Shown here piece after piece: positions 16,531-24,832 of a stretch of 64,000 bases of DNA. The stretch is from JASLBX01 sp036373915 (GTDB lineage Bacteria; Actinomycetota; Actinomycetes; Jiangellales; Jiangellaceae): assembly GCA_036373915.1 (NCBI GenBank), contig DASUUU010000109.1, positions 62,001 through 126,000 on the forward strand, written 5' to 3'. How positions within the stretch are numbered: the first letter of the stretch is position 1; the number at the start of each line of letters is the position of its first letter. The notes under the pieces were generated by a model that saw only the letters and a program-made list of their open reading frames with translations, was not told the origin of the DNA and searched no databases. Made by a program: the position numbers and the translations under genes.

Positions 16531-17152
16531 CCCGCGGCGGGCCGACGTGGTCGTCCAACCAGTTCTGTAGCGGTGCCATGCCGCGCCAGGCGGCAGCGAC
16601 GCGGTCCGCGGCTTCGGGAGTCGTCAGCCAGCCCGGCGAGCCGAACGAGATCCAGGCGACCATCGCCTTGTGCCGCAGCAGGTCGAGCCGCGGATGATCG
16701 GCAGGGTAGTCGCGCGGCTTGGTCTTGAGCCGCTCGCCGCCCACCTCGTAGCCGTCCGCCCGCAGTCGCGCGACGGTCTTCTCCAGCGCCTTCCCTGGTT
16801 CGTCCCCGTCGACCGCGTCTCGGTATCGGGCGACCTGGTCCGAGCTCATCTGGTAGTAGCCGGTCGCCGCGAACAGCCCGGCGGCGTCGACGTGGAAGTA
16901 GTGCGAGCCGACCGTCGCACCCTGATGCTCCTTGTAGGGCCGCTTGTCGCGGGAGAACCGCAGGTCCCGGTACGGGCGGAACAGGTACACGTCACCGAAC
17001 TCAGGCGCCAGCACCTCGGCCAGCGCGGTTACCGGTCCTTTCACCAGAGACTGGTAGACGTCCTTGTGCTGATTCCAGTAGGTCTTGGAGTTGTCCGCCT
17101 CGAGACCTTCGTAGAAGTCGAGCGCCGCGATGGGAATGCCGGTGAATGTCAC
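16523..17152 (-). CDS. DUF2461 family protein (TIGR02453)
   Basis: 209 residues from GTG 17150-17152. MTFTGIPIAALDFYEGLEAD and the RPYRDLRFSRDKRPYKEH motif, followed by YQMSSDQVARYRDAV, identify the TIGR02453/DUF2461 family, common in actinobacteria and of unknown function. The last residues (ValThr-stop) are read from the final inverted copy of array A, so the repeat defines the C-terminus. A CATACT hexamer eight bases before the GTG could be a -10 for leaderless transcription. Confidence 0.88.
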   Translation of the reverse strand: MTFTGIPIAALDFYEGLEADNSKTYWNQHKDVYQSLVKGPVTALAEVLAPEFGDVYLFRPYRDLRFSRDKRPYKEHQGATVGSHYFHVDAAGLFAATGYYQMSSDQVARYRDAVDGDEPGKALEKTVARLRADGYEVGGERLKTKPRDYPADHPRLDLLRHKAMVAWISFGSPGWLTTPEAADRVAAAWRGMAPLQNWLDDHVGPPRVT

Positions 17153-17200
17153 GACAGACCAGTATGCAGGCGGTTGCCGCCAAGTCCACCGCGGACATCG

Positions 17201-17752
17201 TCACGACAGGTCGGTGTGCAGCCGCAGTTGTTTCAGCTGCGCAGTACCGTCGCCGGTCAGGTCGAGTTCGCGATGTGCACCGTCGGGGGCCCAGCCGGCC
17301 GGTTCCAGGAACGCCCGAAGGGCGTCGTCCCGTACCACGACCCAGAATCGGGCCTGGGTGAACCCGTCCGCACGCAGGGTGTCTGCGGCCGCGGCGAGCA
17401 GGCGCGAGCCGTGCCCGGCCCCGAAGGCCGCGGGGTCGATGTGGAAGGCCACGATCTCGCCGTCGCCAGCGCCAGCGTCGGGATCCTCCGACGGCGCCGT
17501 GGCCGCGAACCCGGTGACGGTGTTGCGCTCGAGCGCCACGAGCACCCGGTGTTTCGCGGTGGGTGGAGTGGCGATGGCGGTCCGCCACCGTTCGGCGAAC
17601 GCGCCGGCGTCGATCTGGTCGAGCAGCTCGGTCGGCAGCACCGGTGCGTACGTCTCGCGCCACGCCCTGGCCTGGATGGATCCGATCGCGATCGCATCGT
17701 CCGCCCATGCGACCCGCACGCTCCGATCGGCGACGTCGTGCCCGGCGGACAT
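17201..17752 (-). CDS. GNAT family N-acetyltransferase
   Basis: 183 residues from ATG 17750-17752, with GGGAGG upstream. The GCN5-type fold is supported by VRVAWADDAIAIGSIQARAW at the start, IVAFHIDPAAFGAGHGSRLL (acetyl-CoA pyrophosphate loop) in the centre and FWVVVRDDALRAFLEPAGW near the end. It would transfer acetyl from acetyl-CoA to an amine; the acceptor is unknown. It ends 48 bases before the DUF2461 gene, probably in the same transcript, and is divergent from paaA. Confidence 0.9.
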   Translation of the reverse strand: MSAGHDVADRSVRVAWADDAIAIGSIQARAWRETYAPVLPTELLDQIDAGAFAERWRTAIATPPTAKHRVLVALERNTVTGFAATAPSEDPDAGAGDGEIVAFHIDPAAFGAGHGSRLLAAAADTLRADGFTQARFWVVVRDDALRAFLEPAGWAPDGAHRELDLTGDGTAQLKQLRLHTDLS

Positions 17753-17931
17753 ACGCCTCCCAACGGCAATCGCGGCTTCCGGCCGTCCAGCATGTCACAC
17801 CGCCAGGACCGGCGAGCTCGTGGGGAAGCCGGCCGTTGAGCGACGGGGAAGCCGATGCGTATCAGCCGTACGAATCGGGCTTAACCCGACATTCATCCGA
17901 ACTCGGTGTGACACTTCGCACGCACGTCTGC

Positions 17932-17960
17932 TAGACACTGTCACAACGACTGAATAAGCT
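17932..17960 (+). promoter_or_regulatory. Predicted promoter of the paaABCDE operon
   Basis: TAGACA (17932-17937) and TAAGCT (17955-17960) are separated by exactly 17 bases. The -10 ends seven bases before the paaA ATG at 17968, so transcription would start at or next to the ATG and give a leaderless mRNA. The rest of the 17753-17967 gap shows no clear PaaR-type palindrome. Confidence 0.65.
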
Positions 17961-17967
17961 CGTAAGC

Positions 17968-18924
17968 ATGGACACCACGCAAGCGACGGACGCTCGCGAG
18001 GCGGAATTCAACGCGATCGTCGACGCCGACGGGCGGATCGAGCCGCGCGACTGGATGCCCGAGCAGTACCGGCGCACGCTGATCCGGCAGATCGCGCAGC
18101 ACGCGCACTCCGAGATCATCGGCATGCAGCCCGAGGGCAACTGGATCACCCGGGCACCGAGCCTGAAGCGCAAGGCGATCCTGATGGCCAAGGTGCAAGA
18201 CGAAGCCGGTCACGGCATGTACCTCTACTCTGCCGCGGAGACTCTCGGCATGTCCCGCGACGAGATGCTGGATCTGCTGCACGCCGGCAAGCAGAAGTAC
18301 TCGTCGATCTTTAACTACCCGACCCTGACCTGGGCCGACATAGGCGCCATCGGCTGGCTCGTCGACGGGGCCGCGATCACCAACCAGGTCCCGCTGTGCC
18401 GGTGCTCGTACGGGCCGTACGCGCGGGGGATGGTGCGCATCTGCAAGGAGGAGTCGTTCCATCAGCGGCAGGGCTTCGAGTTGCTGTTGACGCTGAGCCG
18501 GGGCTCCGAGGCGCAGAAGGCGATGGCGCAGGACGCGGTCGACCGGTGGTGGTACCCGAGCCTGGCCATGTTCGGCCCGCCGGACGACGCATCCACGCAC
18601 ACCGAGCAGTCCATGCGCTGGGGCATCAAGCGGTTCACCAACGACGAGTTGCGGCAGAAGTTCGTCGACATGACCGTCCCGCAGTCCGAGGTGCTCGGGC
18701 TGACGTTGCCCGACCCCGACCTGCGCTGGAACGAGGAGCGCGGGCACTACGATTTCACCCAGCCCGACTTCGACGAGCTGTTCCGGGTGATCAAGGGCGA
18801 CGGCCCCTGCAACCGGCAGCGGATGGCCCGCCGGGTCGCGGCGCACGAGAACGGCGCCTGGGTGCGAGAGGCCGCCGACGCGTACGCCGCCAAGCGGCAC
18901 GCCGAGCAGGAGGCCGCGGCGTGA
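17968..18924 (+). CDS. paaA: 1,2-phenylacetyl-CoA epoxidase, catalytic subunit PaaA
   Basis: 318 residues. PaaA is the di-iron oxygenase subunit that converts phenylacetyl-CoA to its ring 1,2-epoxide, with PaaC as structural partner. Ferritin-like iron ligands are visible in KVQDEAGHGMYLY and KEESFHQRQGFELL, and family segments WMPEQYRRTLIRQIAQHAHSE and YNYPTLTW-like FNYPTLTWADIG are present. It is the first gene of a tightly packed paaABCDE operon, with a GTGA overlap to paaB. No genes for downstream steps of the pathway (paaG, paaZ, paaJ) or for phenylacetate-CoA ligase are in the window. Confidence 0.96.
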   Translation: MDTTQATDAREAEFNAIVDADGRIEPRDWMPEQYRRTLIRQIAQHAHSEIIGMQPEGNWITRAPSLKRKAILMAKVQDEAGHGMYLYSAAETLGMSRDEMLDLLHAGKQKYSSIFNYPTLTWADIGAIGWLVDGAAITNQVPLCRCSYGPYARGMVRICKEESFHQRQGFELLLTLSRGSEAQKAMAQDAVDRWWYPSLAMFGPPDDASTHTEQSMRWGIKRFTNDELRQKFVDMTVPQSEVLGLTLPDPDLRWNEERGHYDFTQPDFDELFRVIKGDGPCNRQRMARRVAAHENGAWVREAADAYAAKRHAEQEAAA

Positions 18925-19205
18925 GCAGGGACTGGCCGTTGTGGGAGGTGTTCGTGCGCAGCCGGCGTGGGCTCTCGCACATCCACGTCGGCAGCCTGCA
19001 CGCACCGGACGCCGAGATGGCCGTCCGCAACGCCCGTGACGTCTACACCAGGCGCAGCGAAGGCGTGTCGATCTGGGTCGTACCGTCGGCCGCGATCACC
19101 GCGTCCAGCCCTGACGAGAAGGACTCGTTCTTCGACCCGGCTGCGGACAAGGCGTACCGGCACCCGACGTTCTACGAGATCCCCGACGAGGTGCGGCACC
19201 TGTGA
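18921..19205 (+). CDS. paaB: 1,2-phenylacetyl-CoA epoxidase subunit PaaB
   Basis: 94 residues from GTG 18921 overlapping the paaA stop. The PaaB signature is WPLWEVFVRSRRGLSHIHVGSLHAPD, with AVRNARDVYTRRSEGVSIWVV following. PaaB bridges the PaaAC heterodimers in the multicomponent epoxidase. It overlaps paaC by four bases. Confidence 0.95.
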   Translation: MSRDWPLWEVFVRSRRGLSHIHVGSLHAPDAEMAVRNARDVYTRRSEGVSIWVVPSAAITASSPDEKDSFFDPAADKAYRHPTFYEIPDEVRHL

Positions 19206-19951
19206 ACGAGCTGGCCACCTACGCGCTCCGACTCGGTGACGACGCGCTGATCCTGTCGCACCGGCTGGGGGAGTGGATCGCGGACGCACCACAGATCGAG
19301 GAGGACATCGCGCTGGCGAACATCGCCCTCGACCTGCTCGGCCAGGCCCGCTCGCTGCTGACCTACGCGGGCGAGGCGGAGGGCGCGGGCCGGGACGAGG
19401 ACGCCCTCGCCTACCGGCGCGACGAGCGCGAGTTCGTGAACTGCCAGCTCGTCGAGTTGCCCAACGGTGATTTCGGCGTGACCATGGCCCGCCAGCTGGC
19501 GTTCGCGTCGTACCAGTACGAGCTGTACGACCGGCTGCGCACGTCGCAAGACCCAACGCTCGCCGCGGTCGCCGGCAAGGCCGTCAAGGAGGTCGCATAT
19601 CACCGCGATCACGCCACGCAGTGGGTGCTCCGGCTCGGCGATGGCACCGACGAGAGTCACCGCCGGATGCAGGCCGGGCTCGAGGAGGTCTGGCCGTACG
19701 TCGACGAGCTGTTCGAGCCGGACGAGGTGACCGGCCCGGTGGTGGCCGGCGGCATCGCCGTCGACCCGGCCGCCCTTCGGGAGCCGTGGGACTCCTATGT
19801 CGAAGAAGTCATCGCTCGAGCCACGCTGTCGAAGCCGCAGCCGGCGTTCCGCGGTCGTGGCGGGCGGCACGGCATCCACACCGAGGCGATGGGCCATCTG
19901 CTCGCCGAGATGCAACACCTGCACCGAGCCCATCCGGGGGTCTCATGGTGA
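19202..19951 (+). CDS. paaC: 1,2-phenylacetyl-CoA epoxidase, structural subunit PaaC
   Basis: 249 residues from GTG 19202. A ferritin-like fold paralogous to PaaA but lacking a full iron site; it stabilises PaaA. Recognisable segments are LRLGDDALILSHRLGEW, ANIALDLLGQARSLL and KEVAYHRDHATQWVLRLGDG. The start overlaps paaB and the stop overlaps the paaD start by seven bases. Confidence 0.95.
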   Translation: MNELATYALRLGDDALILSHRLGEWIADAPQIEEDIALANIALDLLGQARSLLTYAGEAEGAGRDEDALAYRRDEREFVNCQLVELPNGDFGVTMARQLAFASYQYELYDRLRTSQDPTLAAVAGKAVKEVAYHRDHATQWVLRLGDGTDESHRRMQAGLEEVWPYVDELFEPDEVTGPVVAGGIAVDPAALREPWDSYVEEVIARATLSKPQPAFRGRGGRHGIHTEAMGHLLAEMQHLHRAHPGVSW

Positions 19952-20442
19952 CGACAGCGCCCACCGTCGACGAAGTCCGCGCGGTTGCGGCCCAGGTGCC
20001 AGATCCCGAGCTGCCGGTGATCTCGATCGCAGATCTCGGGATCCTGCGAGACGTGACCGTCGAGCCGGACGGCCACGTCGTGGTCGAGATCACTCCTACC
20101 TACTCGGGCTGCCCCGCCATGGACGCGATCCGGGATGACGTGCTCGACCGGCTGCGCGCCGAGGGCTGGAATGATGCCGAAGTGCGGATGGTGCTCTCAC
20201 CGTCCTGGACGACCGACTGGATCACTGCCGAGGGCCGGGAGGCACTTCGCGAGTACGGCATCGCGCCCCCGGATCCGCGCGGCCGGCAGGGCGGACCCGT
20301 CCCTCTCACCCTGTCGGTGCGGTGCCCGCGATGCGGATCCCTGGACACGACAGAGGTCAGCCGGTTCGGTTCGACCGCCTGCAAGTCGCTGTGGACCTGC
20401 CGGGCCTGCCTGGAACCGTTCGACCACTTCAAGGCGCTGTAG
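19945..20442 (+). CDS. paaD: Phenylacetyl-CoA epoxidase assembly protein PaaD
   Basis: 165 residues from ATG 19945 inside the paaC end; a GTG one codon later is the alternative. An N-terminal DUF59/MIP18-like domain (VPDPELPVISIADLGILRDV, with the active-type cysteine in YSGCPAMD) is followed by a C-terminal zinc-ribbon with CPRCGS and CRAC pairs. PaaD is needed for iron-sulfur or di-iron maturation of the epoxidase. paaE begins immediately after the stop with no gap. Confidence 0.94.
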   Translation: MVTTAPTVDEVRAVAAQVPDPELPVISIADLGILRDVTVEPDGHVVVEITPTYSGCPAMDAIRDDVLDRLRAEGWNDAEVRMVLSPSWTTDWITAEGREALREYGIAPPDPRGRQGGPVPLTLSVRCPRCGSLDTTEVSRFGSTACKSLWTCRACLEPFDHFKAL

Positions 20443-21528
20443 ATGACGGCACAAGCGACCGCGAGGCGGCACTCCGTCCTCCACCGGTTGACCGTCAGCG
20501 AGGTCGAGCGGCTCACCGACGACGCCGTCGCCGTGACGTTCGACGTCCCGGACGAGCTGGCGGACGATTACCGGTTCGCGCCCGGCCAGCACGTGAACGT
20601 TGCACTGCCGGACGGTGACGGCACGCGACGAAGCTACTCGATCTGCGCCGCGCCGAGCGAGGGACGGCTGCGGATCGCGGTCAAGCGGATCCCGGGGGGT
20701 GAGTTCTCCGCCTACGCACTCGAAGGGCTGGAGCCGGGCGCTGAGCTCGACGTGATGACGCCGGCCGGCCGGTTCACCCCCGTACTCGACCCGGTCAACG
20801 CCAAGCACTACGTCGCGATCGCGGCCGGCAGCGGGATCACACCGGTGTACTCGATCATCGCGGCGGTCCTCGAGACCGAACCGCACAGCCAGGTGACGCT
20901 GCTGTACGGGAACCGCAGCAGCCGCTCGGTGATGTTCCTGGAGGAGCTGGCGGATCTGAAGGATCGGTACCTCGACCGGTTCCGCGTCGTGCATGTCCTG
21001 TCGCGCGAGGCGATGGACGTCGAGTTGACGTCAGGACGGATCGACAGCGACCGGCTGGGCAGGTTCCTCGACAGCGTGCTGCCGCCCGAGTCGGTCGACG
21101 ACTGGTTCCTGTGCGGCCCGTATGCGATGGTCAGCGAGTTGCGCGAGCTGCTCCTCGAGCGCGGCGCGGACGCGGCACACGTGCATTCCGAGCTGTTCCA
21201 CGTCGGTGACGCGCCGCCCGCACGTGAGGTCGTCGAGCCGCCGGTCGAGGGCAGCACGGTCAGCGTCGTGTTCGACGGCCGCCAGTCCACCGTCACGATC
21301 GACGACCCGGATGAAACCGTGCTGGAAGCGGTGCTTCAGGTCCGCAACGACGCGCCGTACGCGTGCAAGGGAGGCGTGTGCGGTACCTGCCGGGCGAAGG
21401 TTCTGGCCGGGGCCGTCACCATGGAGCGCAACTACGCGCTCGAGGACGACGAGGTCGCTGACGGGTACGTCCTGACCTGCCAATCGCATCCCACGACTCC
21501 CGAGGTGTCCCTCGACTACGACGCCTAG
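20443..21528 (+). CDS. paaE: Phenylacetyl-CoA epoxidase reductase PaaE
   Basis: 361 residues. An FNR-type FAD domain (RRSYSICAAPSEG, about 63-75), an NADPH-binding domain (AAGSGITPVYSII and FLCGPYAMVSE) and a C-terminal plant-type 2Fe-2S ferredoxin domain with CKGGVCGTCRAKV plus a fourth Cys in LTCQSHP. It passes electrons from NADPH to the PaaA di-iron centre. Last gene of the operon; its 3' end overlaps the convergent membrane-protein gene by four bases. Confidence 0.95.
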   Translation: MTAQATARRHSVLHRLTVSEVERLTDDAVAVTFDVPDELADDYRFAPGQHVNVALPDGDGTRRSYSICAAPSEGRLRIAVKRIPGGEFSAYALEGLEPGAELDVMTPAGRFTPVLDPVNAKHYVAIAAGSGITPVYSIIAAVLETEPHSQVTLLYGNRSSRSVMFLEELADLKDRYLDRFRVVHVLSREAMDVELTSGRIDSDRLGRFLDSVLPPESVDDWFLCGPYAMVSELRELLLERGADAAHVHSELFHVGDAPPAREVVEPPVEGSTVSVVFDGRQSTVTIDDPDETVLEAVLQVRNDAPYACKGGVCGTCRAKVLAGAVTMERNYALEDDEVADGYVLTCQSHPTTPEVSLDYDA

Positions 21529-21983
21529 GACGATGGCCGGTCCGGCCCGGGGTGCAGCAGTTTCGGTGCGGTGCGGGCGGCGTCGATGCTCGGTGCGGCA
21601 GCGATCAGCGCGACTCCCACCAGTGATATCCCGGTGCTCGCATCGGCGAGTTGCAGCGTCGGCCAGGCGATCACGGCGACGAATCCGACGACCGTGAGGA
21701 CGGCGACGTAGTCGGGGGCGTCGAGAATCCACCGCGGCACGCGCTCCGCCGCCAGGCACATCACGCCGACGAGTACGGCCAGGACCGGGCCAGAGACCAG
21801 ACCGGCGGCGGTCCCGAGCAGGATCAGCTCCGCGTACGTCAGCGAAACGTCCAGCATGCGTGCCAGCGGGATGCCGGCGATCACGGCTGCAGCCGTTCCC
21901 CACACCGGACCGTGGGTCAGGCCCCAGCGTGCGAACCGTCCGATGGCACCCCGCGCCACCATGACATCAAGTGTGACGCGCAC
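21525..21983 (-). CDS. Small four-helix integral membrane protein, unknown function
   Basis: 152 residues from GTG 21981-21983; an in-frame ATG at 21960-21962 would shorten it by seven residues. Four hydrophobic stretches are visible, roughly at 29-46, 50-79 (long, possibly two), 91-111 and 119-135, with a Pro/Asp/Arg tail. There is no recognisable enzymatic motif. It lies convergent to paaE and divergent from dapA. I do not recognise the family. Confidence 0.6.
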   Translation of the reverse strand: MRVTLDVMVARGAIGRFARWGLTHGPVWGTAAAVIAGIPLARMLDVSLTYAELILLGTAAGLVSGPVLAVLVGVMCLAAERVPRWILDAPDYVAVLTVVGFVAVIAWPTLQLADASTGISLVGVALIAAAPSIDAARTAPKLLHPGPDRPSS

Positions 21984-22023
21984 CGCTGGAACGACGCAGC
22001 CGGTTCAGCTGGATCACGTCGGC

Positions 22024-22029
22024 TAGCCT
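22024..22029 (+). promoter_or_regulatory. Leaderless -10 box of dapA
   Basis: TAGCCT ends seven bases before the dapA ATG at 22037, with no Shine-Dalgarno sequence in the gap. This predicts a transcript starting at the start codon. No convincing -35 is seen. Confidence 0.5.
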
Positions 22030-22036
22030 TCGTGTC

Positions 22037-22948
22037 ATGGTTGACGAGAGCACCACTCGCGCGGCCGCTCCGTTCGGGCGCGTCCTGACCGCCATGGTCA
22101 CTCCGTTTCACGAAGACGGCAGCCTGGATCTGACCGGCGCCGCCGCACTCGCCTCGCACCTGGTCGATGCCGGTTGCGACGGCATTGTGGTCAGCGGCAC
22201 GACCGGCGAGAGCCCCACGACGTCGGACGGGGAGAAGGAGCAACTGATCCGGGCGGTTGTCGAAGCCGTCGGCGACCGGGCACATGTCCTCGCCGGGGTC
22301 GGTACGTACGACACCCATCACACCGTCGAGCTCGCGCGCCAGGCCGAGAAGGCGGGCGCATCGGGGCTTCTCGTCGTCACCCCGTACTACAGCCGGCCAT
22401 CCCAAGAAGGCCTAGTGCAGCACTTCAGCGCTGCTGCCGACGCGACGGCGCTGCCCGTCATGCTGTACGACATCCCGCCACGGTCGATCGTCCCGATCAA
22501 GACGGAAACGCTGCTGCGGCTCGCCGGTCACGACCGCATCGTCGCGGTGAAGGATGCCAAGGGCGACCCGTTCGCGACGAGCGAGGTGATCGCCCGCACC
22601 GACCTGGCGTACTACTGCGGCGACGACGCGCTGAACCTGCCGATGCTCGCCGTCGGCTCGGTCGGAGTCGTGAGTGTCGTGTCGCACGTGGCCGCCGCAC
22701 AGTACGTCGAGATGATCCGGGCCATCGACGCCGGCGACCTCGCGACCGCCCTGCAGGTCCACCGCCGGCTGATTCCAGTCGTTCGGGCGATCATGATGTC
22801 GGGCGAACCCGGCGCCACGATGGCCAAGGCCGCGGTTCAGGCCACCGGCGTGATCGCCGGCCGGACGATGCGCCTGCCCCTGGTGACTGCGACAGACGCG
22901 CAGGTCCAAGCCCTGCGGGCCGCACTTGCTGAGGCGGGCGTGGCATGA
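22037..22948 (+). CDS. dapA: 4-hydroxy-tetrahydrodipicolinate synthase
   Basis: 303 residues. Condenses pyruvate with aspartate semialdehyde, the step before DapB. A TIM barrel with the pyruvate loop VVSGTTGESPTTS, the tyrosine of VVTPYYSRPSQEG, LYDIPPRS and the Schiff-base lysine in AVKDAKGDP. Together with dapB (14298) and dapF (57138) it shows the diaminopimelate pathway scattered across the window. rnj starts 46 bases downstream, so the two may be co-transcribed. Confidence 0.95.
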   Translation: MVDESTTRAAAPFGRVLTAMVTPFHEDGSLDLTGAAALASHLVDAGCDGIVVSGTTGESPTTSDGEKEQLIRAVVEAVGDRAHVLAGVGTYDTHHTVELARQAEKAGASGLLVVTPYYSRPSQEGLVQHFSAAADATALPVMLYDIPPRSIVPIKTETLLRLAGHDRIVAVKDAKGDPFATSEVIARTDLAYYCGDDALNLPMLAVGSVGVVSVVSHVAAAQYVEMIRAIDAGDLATALQVHRRLIPVVRAIMMSGEPGATMAKAAVQATGVIAGRTMRLPLVTATDAQVQALRAALAEAGVA

Positions 22949-22994
22949 GCGCACCCGTGGCACGCTCCGCTCGCACTCGCGCGGAGGTCCGGGC

Positions 22995-24683
22995 ATGAGT
23001 CACCCGCATCCCGAGCTGTCCGAACCGGCACCGCTGGCCGACGGCACCCTGCGCATCGTCCCGCTGGGTGGGCTCGGCGAGGTCGGCCGGAACATGACGG
23101 TCTTCGAGATCGACGGGAGGCTGCTGATCGTCGACTGCGGTGTGCTGTTCCCGGAGGACCATCAGCCGGGAGTCGACCTGATCCTGCCGGACTTCGACTA
23201 CATCCGGGATCGGCTCGACGACGTCGAGGCGGTGATTCTCACCCACGGCCACGAGGACCATATCGGCGCCGTGCCGTTCCTGCTCCGGGAGAAACAGGAC
23301 GTCCCGATTGTGGGTTCGAGGCTGACCCTGGCCCTTATCGAGGCGAAGCTGTCCGAGCATCGCCTCGAGGCATACCAGCTGGAGGTGGCCGAAGGCCGCA
23401 CCGAGCGGTTCGGGCCGTTCGAGGTGGAGTTCCTCGCCGTCAACCACTCCATCCCCGACGCGCTGGCGCTGGCCATCCGGACACGTGCGGGGGTCGTGCT
23501 GCATTCGGGCGATTTCAAGATGGACCAGTTGCCGCTGGACGGCCGGCTCACCGACCTGAACGGTTTTGCGCGGCTGGGTGATGCGGGCGTCGATCTGTTC
23601 ATGGTCGACTCGACGAACGCCGAGGTGCCCGGTTTCACCCCGCTCGAGCGCGACATCGCCCCGGTGCTCGACCGGGTCATCGCTCAGGCGCCGAGGCGGG
23701 TGATCGTCGCGTCGTTCGCCAGTCACATCCACCGGGTGCAGCAGGTCCTTGACGCGGCGGTGGCCCACGGCCGCAAGGTCGCCTTCGTCGGGCGCTCGAT
23801 GGTGCGCAACATGGGAATCGCCCGCGACCTGGGCTATCTGACCGTCCCCGGGGGGACCCTGGTGGACTTGAAGTCCATCGACGACATCGCTCCGGAAGAG
23901 CTGGTGCTGATGTCCACCGGCTCGCAGGGCGAGCCGATGGCCGCACTTTCGCGGATCGCCAACCGGGACCATCCGGCCATTCAGGTCGAGAAGGGTGACG
24001 TGGTGGTGCTCGCCTCGTCACTGATACCGGGCAACGAGAACGCGGTCTCGCGCGTGATTAACGGCCTGACCCGGGCCGGGGCGACGGTCGTCCACCGCGG
24101 CAACGCCATGGTGCACACGTCCGGGCATGCCAGCGCCGGTGAGTTGCTGCTCGCGTACAACCTGGTCAAGCCGCGGAACGTGATGCCGATCCACGGCGAG
24201 GACCGCCACCTGCACGCCAACGCGGAGGTGGCGGCCAGTTCCGGCGTCCCGTGGGAGCGGATCGCCATTGCCGGTGACGGCGTCGTGGTCGATCTAGTCG
24301 ACGGGTCGGCTCGCATCACCGGCACGGTGCCGTGCGGCTACGTCTACGTGGACGGGACGATAGTGGGCGGGGTGGCCGAGGCATCCCTGAAGGACCGGCG
24401 GATCCTGGGCGAGGAAGGGTTCATCTCGGTCGTCGTGGTGGTCGACTCGGTCACCGGAAAGGTGACAGGCGGCCCAGAGATCCACGCCCGGGGCTTTGCA
24501 GAGGACGACGGCGTGTTCGACGAGATCCGGCCCGAGATCGCCGACGCGGTGGAGAAGGCGGCCACTGGTGGCGGTGCCGATACGTACCAGTTGCAGCAGA
24601 CGATCCGGCGCACCATCGGCAGGTGGGTGAACTCTCAGTTCCGCCGCCGCCCCATGATCATCCCGGTCGTCGTCGAATCCTGA
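22995..24683 (+). CDS. rnj: Ribonuclease J
   Basis: 562 residues from ATG 22995. RNase J is a beta-CASP metallo-beta-lactamase enzyme with endonuclease and 5'-3' exonuclease activity on RNA. The zinc motif HGHEDH (84-89), further metal-site segments LHSGDFKMDQ and MVDSTNAEVPG, and the beta-CASP motifs HTSGHAS and PIHGEDRHL are present. The dapA-rnj-ftsK order is widespread in actinobacteria. A palindromic element begins on the base directly after the stop codon. Confidence 0.95.
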   Translation: MSHPHPELSEPAPLADGTLRIVPLGGLGEVGRNMTVFEIDGRLLIVDCGVLFPEDHQPGVDLILPDFDYIRDRLDDVEAVILTHGHEDHIGAVPFLLREKQDVPIVGSRLTLALIEAKLSEHRLEAYQLEVAEGRTERFGPFEVEFLAVNHSIPDALALAIRTRAGVVLHSGDFKMDQLPLDGRLTDLNGFARLGDAGVDLFMVDSTNAEVPGFTPLERDIAPVLDRVIAQAPRRVIVASFASHIHRVQQVLDAAVAHGRKVAFVGRSMVRNMGIARDLGYLTVPGGTLVDLKSIDDIAPEELVLMSTGSQGEPMAALSRIANRDHPAIQVEKGDVVVLASSLIPGNENAVSRVINGLTRAGATVVHRGNAMVHTSGHASAGELLLAYNLVKPRNVMPIHGEDRHLHANAEVAASSGVPWERIAIAGDGVVVDLVDGSARITGTVPCGYVYVDGTIVGGVAEASLKDRRILGEEGFISVVVVVDSVTGKVTGGPEIHARGFAEDDGVFDEIRPEIADAVEKAATGGGADTYQLQQTIRRTIGRWVNSQFRRRPMIIPVVVES

Positions 24684-24773
24684 CGTTCGATCACGATGGG
24701 CAGGCGGCCCGACGTACCTACATGCATGCGGCCGTGTACCTAAGTCGGGCCGCCTGCCGAAAGTGATCGAACG
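24684..24773. repeat. Palindromic intergenic element, copy 2 (after rnj)
   Basis: CGTTCGATCAC (24684-24694) pairs perfectly with 24763-24773, and GGCAGGCGGCCCGAC (24699-24713) pairs perfectly with 24744-24758. A four-base mismatch bubble separates the two stems. The 30-base loop holds two direct copies of GTACCTA and GCATGC-like alternation. The outer arms match copy 1 at 7268-7358. The element starts immediately after the rnj TGA. A terminator-like role is plausible. Confidence 0.88.
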
Positions 24774-24819
24774 GGACAATTGTCGGCGTGTGACGCAGGA
24801 TACTGGTGTGATGTGCGGG

Positions 24820-24825
24820 TAGCCT
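24820..24825 (+). promoter_or_regulatory. Leaderless -10 box of ftsK
   Basis: TAGCCT ends seven bases before the ftsK ATG at 24833, and no Shine-Dalgarno sequence intervenes. Identical in sequence and spacing to the dapA box. Confidence 0.5.
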
Positions 24826-24832
24826 GCGAATC

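Noticed and set aside
7268..24773. Insertion sequence ends
   Set aside because: No transposase gene or target duplication is present between the palindromic elements; each is a compact hairpin, not a pair of distant terminal repeats.
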